Origin: Cupriavidus taiwanensis
GTDB lineage: Bacteria > Pseudomonadota > Gammaproteobacteria > Burkholderiales > Burkholderiaceae
Direction of reading: 5' to 3'
Assembly (NCBI RefSeq): GCF_900249755.1
Contig: NZ_LT976853.1
Span: 346,011 to 410,010, forward strand
DNA length: 64,000 nt
Shown: one piece after another, positions 55,425 through 64,000 of the stretch
Layout: the number at the start of each line of letters is the position of its first letter
How positions within the stretch are numbered: position 1 is the stretch's first letter
The notes under the pieces: model-generated
The model's input: the letters and a program-made list of their open reading frames with translations, nothing else
What the model was told of the DNA's origin: nothing
Database searches by the model: none
Program-made: the position numbers and the translations under genes

Positions 55425-56501
55425 ATGAGTGCCCCTGAATCCCGTGCCCCTGAATCCCGCGCGGCCGCACCGCGCCCCTACACCCGGGCTGCCGAGCTGC
55501 CCCGGCTGCTGCAAGAACGCATCCTGATCCTGGATGGCGCCATGGGCACCATGATCCAGCGCTACAAGCTGAGCGAGGCCGACTACCGCGGCACTCGCTT
55601 CGCCGACCACAAGGTCGACGTCAAGGGCAACAACGAACTGCTGCTGCTGACGCGGCCGCAGGTCATCAGCGAGATCCACGAGCAATACCTGGCCGCCGGC
55701 GCCGACCTGATCGAAACCAATACCTTCGGCGCTACCCGCGTGGCGCAGGAAGACTACAAGATGGCCGAGCTGGCGTACGAGATGAATGTCGAGGCCGCGC
55801 GCCTGGCGCGCGCCGCCTGCGACAAGTACAGCACGCCCGGCAAGCCGCGCTTCGTCGCCGGCGCCTTCGGCCCCACGCCCAAGACCGCCAGCATCTCGCC
55901 CGACGTCAACGACCCCGGCGCGCGCAACGTCACCTTCGAAGAGTTGCGCGAGTCGTACTACGAACAGGGCAAGGGCCTGCTCGAAGGCGGCGCCGACGTG
56001 TTCCTGGTCGAGACCATCTTCGACACCCTCAACGCCAAGGCCGCGCTGTTCGCCATCGACCAGCTGTTCGAGGATACCGGCGAGCGCGTGCCGGTGATGA
56101 TCTCCGGCACCGTGACCGACGCGTCGGGCCGGATCCTGTCGGGGCAGACCGTCGAGGCGTTCTGGAACAGCCTGCGCCACGCGCGCCCGGTCACGTTCGG
56201 CCTGAACTGCGCGCTCGGCGCGACGCTGATGCGCCCGTATATCGCCGAGCTGGCCAAGATCTGCGACGCCGCGGTGTCGTGCTACCCGAACGCGGGCCTG
56301 CCCAACCCGATGAGCGATACCGGCTTCGACGAAACCCCCGAAGTCACGTCATCGCTGGTCGAAGAGTTCGCCGCCTCCGGGCTGGTGAACCTGGTGGGCG
56401 GCTGCTGCGGCACCACCCCCGAGCACATCGCCGCCATCGCCCAGCGCGTGGCCGACAAGAAACCCCGCAGCTGGCCCAGCCAGTACCGCGACGCCGCCTG
56501 A
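55425..56501 (+). CDS. metH: methionine synthase, homocysteine-binding subunit (split MetH, part 1)
   Basis: This 358-residue protein equals the homocysteine domain of cobalamin-dependent methionine synthase. The domain starts [17 protein letters not shown] and shows the zinc-ligand region: a Cys in FGLNCALG and the Cys pair in [11 protein letters not shown]. The protein ends at the boundary of the E. coli MetH homocysteine module, so it must act with the second protein encoded 18 bases downstream. Together they remake methionine from homocysteine with methyltetrahydrofolate. Confidence 0.95.
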   Translation: MSAPESRAPESRAAAPRPYTRAAELPRLLQERILILDGAMGTMIQRYKLSEADYRGTRFADHKVDVKGNNELLLLTRPQVISEIHEQYLAAGADLIETNTFGATRVAQEDYKMAELAYEMNVEAARLARAACDKYSTPGKPRFVAGAFGPTPKTASISPDVNDPGARNVTFEELRESYYEQGKGLLEGGADVFLVETIFDTLNAKAALFAIDQLFEDTGERVPVMISGTVTDASGRILSGQTVEAFWNSLRHARPVTFGLNCALGATLMRPYIAELAKICDAAVSCYPNAGLPNPMSDTGFDETPEVTSSLVEEFAASGLVNLVGGCCGTTPEHIAAIAQRVADKKPRSWPSQYRDAA

Positions 56502-56519
56502 GCCCGAGAGCCCGACAAC

Positions 56520-59267
<2,748 letters not shown>

Positions 59268-59539
59268 CCGGGTGCGACGCCCGGGCGGCAGCGGCGGCGG
59301 CGGTGCCCCGCCGCCAGCCCGTCGATGCGCGTTGATGCGGCAGGAAAAGCGCAGCGGTTGGCCTGCACCGCGCCGCCGGGGTGGTGTGCGGGCCGCCTCA
59401 CAACTCCTTACAGTGCCTTGCAACTGCTCACAGACCGGCGCAGTGCGGCTCCCTAGACTGAGGGCTCGATACACGCAACCACCGGCGTGATCACCGCGGC
59501 GAATGTTTCGCTGCGGGGCATCCTGAAAGGAGTCTGTCC

Positions 59540-59995
59540 ATGAAGAAACTGCTGCTCTCCCTGTCCGCACTGTCGATCGCCGCCGCTTCCTCGCTGGCCA
59601 TGGCCCAGGGCACCGGCGTTGCCGTTGGCACCAAGGCCGATGTCGGTGCCTCGGTGACCACGCCCTCGCCCGCCGCGGCGGCGCAGGGTGGCCTGAACGC
59701 CGTCGGCGGCGCCGCAACCGGTGCCGCGGGCGCGGCCGAGAAGGGTTTGTCGACGGCCGGCGCGGCGACCGACAAGGGCCTGTCGGCAGCGGGCACGGCG
59801 GCTGACAAGGGCCTGTCGACCGCGGGCGCGGCAGTCGACAAGGGCGCCGGCACCGCCGCCGACGCCACCGGCTCGGCCAAGGCAGACGCCGGCAGCAAGG
59901 CCAAGCATGGCAAGCACGCCGCCAAGTCGGCCAAGAAGTCGAAGGCCGAGGTCGGTGTCGGCGCCAGTGCCGAGGCAGGCGCCAAGGCGCAGTAA
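59540..59995 (+). CDS. secreted Ala/Lys-rich protein with 11-residue repeats
   Basis: This 151-residue protein has a signal peptide (KKLLLSLSALSIAAASSLAMA/Q) and then four tandem 11-residue repeats, at 67-77, 78-88, 89-99 and 100-110, of the form D/E-K-G-L-S-x-A-G-x-A-x. Such 11-mers resemble LEA and apolipoprotein amphipathic helices. A Lys-rich segment (114-137, KAKHGKHAAKSAKKSKAEV) follows. It is probably periplasmic. No close function is known; it may bind membranes or protect in stress. AAAGGAG precedes the ATG. Confidence 0.78.
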   Translation: MKKLLLSLSALSIAAASSLAMAQGTGVAVGTKADVGASVTTPSPAAAAQGGLNAVGGAATGAAGAAEKGLSTAGAATDKGLSAAGTAADKGLSTAGAAVDKGAGTAADATGSAKADAGSKAKHGKHAAKSAKKSKAEVGVGASAEAGAKAQ

Positions 59996-60315
59996 GCGCA
60001 CGGCAAGCAAGCCCCATCGTTTCTTGCAGTACTAGCCTCAGCTTCAACCGGTAACGGCCGCGCCGGGCCCCCTCCAGGGATGTTCCGGGCCTGACGCGCC
60101 GCAGCAAAGCGGGACGGATGCTATCCGTCCCGCTTTGCTTTTGGCGCCGGCACAACGCAGCTTTGCCTGCCCTTGCCGCCACGCCGCATTGTCAGCCTGA
60201 CACCGACAGCCTGCGCACGCGGGCGGCACTACAATGACAACATCGCAAGCGGTTCCGCCTGCACCCGTCGTGCACCGGGCCGAAGTGCCGGTCCGTTAAA
60301 CCCGTGGAGCCACAC
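59996..60315. other. intergenic region between repeat protein and NarL-type regulator
   Basis: Holds a perfect terminator stem (60104-60142) and the putative promoter of the regulator: TACAAT at 60230-60235, about 80 bases from the start, preceded by the perfect dyad TGTCAG-C-CTGACA (60190-60202), a possible operator. No gene seen. Confidence 0.5.
60104..60142 (+). terminator. intrinsic terminator after the repeat protein
   Basis: GCAAAGCGGGACGGAT-N3-ATCCGTCCCGCTTTGC, a perfect 16-bp stem followed by TTTT. It closes the repeat-protein gene and is one of the strongest in this window. Confidence 0.92.
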
Positions 60316-60948
60316 ATGATCCGCGTCCTGATCGCCGACGACCACGAGATTGTGCGTGCCGGGCTGCGTCAGTTTATTTCCGAAGAACCCGATATTCAGG
60401 TGACCGGCGAGGCCGGCAGTGGCGATGAGGTCATGGCGCAGCTGCGCGATGCCGAGTTCGACGTGCTGGTGCTGGACATCTCCATGCCGGACCGCAACGG
60501 CATCGACGTCCTCAAGCTGATCCGCCAGCGCAAGCCTGATCTGCCGGTACTGATCTTGTCGACGTACCCGGAAGACCAGTACGCGATCAACCTGATCCGT
60601 GCCGGCGCCTCCGGCTACCTAACCAAGGAAAGCGCGCCGGACGACCTGGTCAAGGCGATCCGCACGGTGGCGCAGGGCCGCCGCTACGTCAGCGCCACCG
60701 TGGCCGACCTGCTGATCGGCGGCCTCGACAAGCCGACCGAGCAGCCGGTGCACCAGATGCTGTCCGAGCGCGAGTTCCAGATCTTCTGCAAGCTGTCGCG
60801 CGGGCAGTCGGTGTCGGTGATCGCCGACGAGCTGTTCCTCAGCGTCAAGACCGTCAGCACCTACCGTTCGCGCATCCTGGAGAAAATGGGCATGAAGACC
60901 AACGCCGACCTGACCTACTACGCGATCAAGAACGGCCTGGTGGAATAG
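60316..60948 (+). CDS. NarL/LuxR-type response regulator
   Basis: This 210-residue regulator has a receiver domain with Asp8, Asp9, phospho-acceptor Asp54 (LVLDISMPDRNG), Thr83 and Lys104, and a C-terminal LuxR HTH (about 148-205; LSEREFQIFCKLSRGQSVSVIADELFLSVKTVSTYRSRILEKMG). Target genes are unknown; the promoter region upstream contains a dyad. It is followed by a receiver-only protein and a convergent sensor kinase, a likely phosphorelay unit. Confidence 0.92.
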   Translation: MIRVLIADDHEIVRAGLRQFISEEPDIQVTGEAGSGDEVMAQLRDAEFDVLVLDISMPDRNGIDVLKLIRQRKPDLPVLILSTYPEDQYAINLIRAGASGYLTKESAPDDLVKAIRTVAQGRRYVSATVADLLIGGLDKPTEQPVHQMLSEREFQIFCKLSRGQSVSVIADELFLSVKTVSTYRSRILEKMGMKTNADLTYYAIKNGLVE

Positions 60949-61001
60949 CAGTTCAATTGCGGCCCCCGCGGGCCGCCCCGGAAGGGACCGCAATACACAA
61001 T

Positions 61002-61403
61002 ATGTCGGAGCAGGATTCGAACACTTCCTACCGGGCGCTGAACGTGCTGCTGATTGAAGATTCGGCGGTCCTGCGCGGCATGCTGCTCGAATACCTGAAG
61101 GATTTCCCGTTTGTCGAGAACGTCGACTGGGCGGATACCGAAGCGATGGCCCTGCGCCTGCTCGCCGCCGGCAAGTACGACGTCGCCATCGTCGACCTGC
61201 AGCTGCGCCAGGGCAACGGCATCAACGTGCTGCGCGCCATGCAGCGCGCCGACAACGGCACGGTGCGCATCGTCTACACCAACCATGCCCAGCTCGAGAT
61301 GTACCGGCGCCAGTGCGCCGAGGCGGGCGCCGACTACTTTTTCGACAAGTCGCTGGAGCTCGAGCAGGTGTTCCGCGTGATCGAGGAACACGCCGCGCCC
61401 TAG
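61002..61403 (+). CDS. stand-alone receiver (CheY-like) protein
   Basis: This 133-residue protein is a single receiver domain with Glu19/Asp20, phospho-acceptor Asp65 (AIVDLQLRQGNG), Thr93 and Lys116. It lacks an output domain. It follows the NarL-type regulator by 53 bases and faces the CHASE3 kinase (10-base gap). It could compete for or relay phosphate between kinase and regulator. Confidence 0.88.
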   Translation: MSEQDSNTSYRALNVLLIEDSAVLRGMLLEYLKDFPFVENVDWADTEAMALRLLAAGKYDVAIVDLQLRQGNGINVLRAMQRADNGTVRIVYTNHAQLEMYRRQCAEAGADYFFDKSLELEQVFRVIEEHAAP

Positions 61404-61413
61404 CCTGACGGCT

Positions 61414-62817
61414 TCAGGCGCGTGCCGGCTCCGGGCTTTCGGGTTCTTCGGCCGGCGCCAGCACCGATGCGGTCAACGGCACCTCGATCCGGATCCGCAC
61501 CCCGGCATCCGGCGACGAATCGATCTGCATGCTGCCGCCGAGCGCGGTGACGCGCTGCTCCATCCCCAGCAGCCCGTGGTGGCCGGCCGTGCTGCCGGCG
61601 TCGAAGTCCGGCGGCAGTCCCTTGCCGTCGTCGCGCACGGTCAGCGTGAGCAGCTCGCCCTGGCAGGCCAGCGCGACCTCGACGTGCCTGGCCTCGGAAT
61701 ACTTGCTCGCATTGGTCAGCGATTCCTGCACGATCCGGTACAGCGCGATCGCGGCTTCGTCGCGCAGCGCCGGCAGGTCTTCGGGCACGCTGACGTCGGT
61801 TTCCCAGTTGTTGCGCGCGCCCACTTCCTCGACCAGCTGGCACACCGCCGCGCGCAGGCCCAGGTTGAGCAGCACGGTGGGGCGCAGGTCTTCGATCAGG
61901 CGGCGCTTGATCTGGATGCCCTGGTCCACGTGCAGCATCACGCGCGTCAGGCGCTCGGCGGCCACCGGATGGTCGGCCTGTACCTTGCGGCGCACCCAGT
62001 GCAGGTCCAGCTTGATCGCGGTCAGGATGGCGCCGAGTTCGTCATGCAGCTCGCGCGCGAGCCGGGTCTTCTCGTCTTCGGTCACGCGCTGCAGGTGGGC
62101 GGCCAGCGCCGACAGCTGGCGCGTGCGCGCGCGCACCTTGCGGTCCAGCCGCACGCTTTCCTCTTCCAGCTGGGTGCGCACCGCCTCGGCCATCGCCAGC
62201 CGCTTGGCGTGGCCGATGCCGACCGCCATCAGCAGGATGATGTTGATGGCGGTGAGCAGGCCGATGCCGTAGCGCGACAGCTGCACGTCGTTCTCGGCGC
62301 CCTCGAGCCGGTGCGAGACCGCGCCGGCCTCGCGCGCCTGCAGCTGGTCGAGCCCGCGGCGCGCGTTGTCCATGGTCTGCTTGCCGTAGTCGGTGCGGAT
62401 CAGGTCAAGCGCCACTTCCAGGTCGCGCTTGCCGTACACCAGCGTCAGCGCCATTTCGTTGAGCTTGCTGTTGACCAGCTTGGAGGTATCGCCGAACTGC
62501 TTCAGGCCTTCGGGGTCATTGGCGTAGCCGGCGCGGATCTGCGCCGTCAGCTCGGCGATGCGCGGCAGCGCCTTGTAGTACGGTTCCAGGTAGCTTTCCT
62601 TGCCGGTCAGCAGGAAGCCGCGCTGCCCGGCCTCGGCATTGACCAGCTCGCCGTTGAGCGCGGCCAGCTCGGTCTGCAGGCGCTGCGAGCGGATCACGTC
62701 GGTATAGCTTTCGCGCAGGCGGATATTGCCGGTTTCCGATGCCACCAGCACCGCCAGCGTCAGCAGGATGCCGCCCGCGAGCAACAGCGTGTGAGGGAGA
62801 AATGACTGCTTGAACAT
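61414..62817 (-). CDS. CHASE3 sensor histidine kinase (HisKA_3 type)
   Basis: This 467-residue kinase has a membrane helix at 12-27, a CHASE3 periplasmic domain (about 40-180), a second helix (about 183-203), HisKA_3 with His258 (ARELHDELGAILTAI), and a HATPase with Asn369 (SLTNASKYS), DDGKG (about 396-400) and GLLGM. HisKA_3 kinases usually pair with NarL-type regulators, as at 60316. The ATG at 62817 directly precedes the first helix. It senses an envelope or extracellular signal of unknown nature. Confidence 0.92.
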   Translation of the reverse strand: MFKQSFLPHTLLLAGGILLTLAVLVASETGNIRLRESYTDVIRSQRLQTELAALNGELVNAEAGQRGFLLTGKESYLEPYYKALPRIAELTAQIRAGYANDPEGLKQFGDTSKLVNSKLNEMALTLVYGKRDLEVALDLIRTDYGKQTMDNARRGLDQLQAREAGAVSHRLEGAENDVQLSRYGIGLLTAINIILLMAVGIGHAKRLAMAEAVRTQLEEESVRLDRKVRARTRQLSALAAHLQRVTEDEKTRLARELHDELGAILTAIKLDLHWVRRKVQADHPVAAERLTRVMLHVDQGIQIKRRLIEDLRPTVLLNLGLRAAVCQLVEEVGARNNWETDVSVPEDLPALRDEAAIALYRIVQESLTNASKYSEARHVEVALACQGELLTLTVRDDGKGLPPDFDAGSTAGHHGLLGMEQRVTALGGSMQIDSSPDAGVRIRIEVPLTASVLAPAEEPESPEPARA

Positions 62818-63149
62818 GGGGCTATTCCTATCGTGAAGGCGCGCTCGCCCGCCGCGGCGCCAAGGGAGCGCCCATGGAATCACATCGACCGCCATGGGTC
62901 AACCCGGCGCCCGGCATCCGGGAGCGTTTCCGCGCCAGCACGGCAGTTCGGCGGGCGCCCTGCGCGGGCCCGCGTGGCGCGCGGCGCGCGTTGTAGGACT
63001 CGGCTGACAGCGGAATCGGCTGCCGGTCGGTATTGGCACGAAGCGTGGCTTTCTACGATGAGGCTATGAGCTTGCACCCCGTGGCGCAAGCCCTCACATG
63101 GGCCCAGCCAGTGCGCCTGGCCTGGTCCGAAATCTTCGGGAGCCTAGCC
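62818..63149. other. intergenic region between kinase and DUF1328 gene
   Basis: 332 bases without a supported gene. A TTGGCACG at 63033-63040 looks like half of a sigma-54 site but has wrong spacing to the next GC. No hairpin terminator or other signal was recognised. Confidence 0.4.
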
Positions 63150-63317
63150 ATGCTGCAATATGCACTCGTATTTTTCGTCATCGCCCTGATCGCCGCGATC
63201 TTCGGCTTCGGCGGCATTGCCGCCGGTGCCGTGGAAATCGCCAAGATCCTGTTCTTCATCTTCCTGGTCGTGGCGCTGGTTGCCGCGGTGATGGGCCTCG
63301 TGCGCAGGGGACGATGA
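63150..63317 (+). CDS. DUF1328 (YtjA-like) small membrane protein
   Basis: This 55-residue protein has two membrane helices (about 3-24 and 29-50), with the glycine-rich [25 protein letters not shown] core characteristic of DUF1328. Such proteins are often linked to envelope or stress operons. ATG 63150 follows GGGAG. It is 52 bases before the DUF883 gene. Confidence 0.9.
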   Translation: MLQYALVFFVIALIAAIFGFGGIAAGAVEIAKILFFIFLVVALVAAVMGLVRRGR

Positions 63318-63369
63318 ACCCGGCGCAAGCCGGCGTAACCCCCGGAACGACCGACCCTGAGGAGAACAT

Positions 63370-63798
63370 ATGCTGACGCAGAACCCCAAAGTCCGGAAGG
63401 AACTGAACCACCTGTCCGACAGTGCCGACAGTGCGATCCGCCATATCAAGCATGCCGCACGCGATACGCGCGAGGCAGCGGCGCCGGTGTCCAGCGAAGT
63501 CAAGTCGCTGATCTCGCAGCTCGAGCACACCATCCAGGTGCTGGCGCGCGAGGGCTCTGCCGAGAGCCTGCAGGCCGGCCATCGCCTGCGCGAACGCGCC
63601 AGCGAGATGGCGCACCGGCTGCGCGCCCAGACCGCCGATGGCGTGATGCGTGCCCGCGAGCGCGTCGATGGCGCGGTGGTGCAGGCCCAGCACCGCGTGG
63701 CCGAATCCCCGCTGAAGGCGGTGGCGATCGCCGCAGCCGTCGGCGCGGTGATCGGGCTGCTGCTGGCCAACGGCCGGCACCATGCCGATGAGGAATAA
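63370..63798 (+). CDS. DUF883 (ElaB/YqjD-like) membrane-anchored protein
   Basis: This 142-residue protein has a long helical coiled-coil N-terminal part (KELNHLSDSADSAIRHIKHAARDTREAA, then a further helical segment up to about residue 105) and one C-terminal membrane helix (about 117-137). It matches DUF883/ElaB proteins, which bind ribosomes or the inner membrane in stationary phase in E. coli. AGGAG precedes the ATG. It is followed by a terminator. Confidence 0.88.
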   Translation: MLTQNPKVRKELNHLSDSADSAIRHIKHAARDTREAAAPVSSEVKSLISQLEHTIQVLAREGSAESLQAGHRLRERASEMAHRLRAQTADGVMRARERVDGAVVQAQHRVAESPLKAVAIAAAVGAVIGLLLANGRHHADEE

Positions 63799-63895
63799 CC
63801 GCGCGGATTAGCTGACAACTACTGCGGAGACCCCCTGGTTCCCTCCAGGCGGGTCCCGCGGGAATTCCCCCCTTTCCGGAACCCTCGTCCGGAAG

Positions 63896-63929
63896 CCCGG
63901 CTGCCAGTTGTGGTGCCGGGTGTTTTTTT
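63896..63929 (+). terminator. intrinsic terminator after DUF883 gene
   Basis: CCCGGC-N13-GCCGGG followed by TGTTTTTTT, a 6-bp stem with a long T-run, about 100 bases after the DUF883 stop. Confidence 0.7.
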
Positions 63930-64000
63930 GTCCGCCAGCGGTGAACTGGCGGGTGGCGCTCAGCGCCGTGCGGCCCGCCGGCCTTGCTCAGACTCCCCAG

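Noticed and set aside
63033-63050. TTGGCACG sigma-54-like promoter before DUF1328
   Set aside because: The GG-to-GC spacing is one base too long for a sigma-54 site and the -12 element is a poor match.

Overview
The window looks like a stretch of a primary chromosome from a Cupriavidus/Ralstonia-type betaproteobacterium (Burkholderiaceae). The evidence is uniformly GC-rich coding DNA, a Burkholderiales general porin, an orphan Bug-type tripartite tricarboxylate receptor, methionine synthase split into two genes, a PhaM-like polyhydroxybutyrate granule protein, and many betaproteobacterial conserved hypothetical families (DUF484, DUF2917, DUF3108, DUF3567). No rRNA, tRNA, prophage, insertion sequence or CRISPR array was recognised. 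The genus is an inference from gene content.

Layout. 1-9.7 kb is accessory metabolism and regulation: the end of an FAH-family hydrolase, an M20 amidohydrolase, divergent AraC/MFS and MarR/EamA regulator-transporter pairs, a Bug receptor, and an unusual two-component module with an atypical receiver and a degenerate histidine kinase. 9.7-15.2 kb holds a porin, minCDE, a CorA-like transporter and a Sel1-repeat protein. 15.4-27.3 kb is a core block, gatCAB (with a lipoprotein and a hydrolase between gatA and gatB) divergent from mreBCD-mrdA-rodA. This block is flanked by two inverted copies of a ~210-bp intergenic repeat. 27.6-32.9 kb carries DUF484-xerC, a LysR regulator divergent from a DUF2917 gene, and lipB-lipA. 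33.1-38 kb is a 5-oxoproline operon (pxpB-pxpC-pxpA-DUF969-DUF979-pcp) behind a 23-bp perfect palindrome.

38-43 kb is an Mla-like lipid-transport operon (STAS-permease fusion, ATPase, MCE protein, lipoprotein, VanZ). 43-46.8 kb has birA-coaX, a heptose adenylyltransferase and a di-iron ferritin-like protein. 47-54.7 kb has a patatin, PhaM, an enoyl-CoA hydratase behind a TetR-type operator, an FAH hydrolase divergent from an IclR regulator, a DUF3108 protein and an enol-lactonase-like hydrolase. 54.8-59.3 kb is a rhodanese and the split metH. 59.5-64 kb holds a secreted 11-residue-repeat protein, a NarL-type regulator, a stand-alone receiver, a CHASE3 histidine kinase, and small DUF1328 and DUF883 membrane proteins suggestive of an envelope-stress module.

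How genes work together: MinCDE and MreBCD/PBP2/RodA place the septum and build the rod wall. GatCAB completes Gln/Asn-tRNA. LipB/LipA make and insert lipoate. Pcp releases and PxpABC opens 5-oxoproline, probably imported by DUF969/DUF979. The two MetH proteins together regenerate methionine. Start codons were picked by eye from ribosome-binding sites and family starts; uncertain ones are flagged. No database search was possible.
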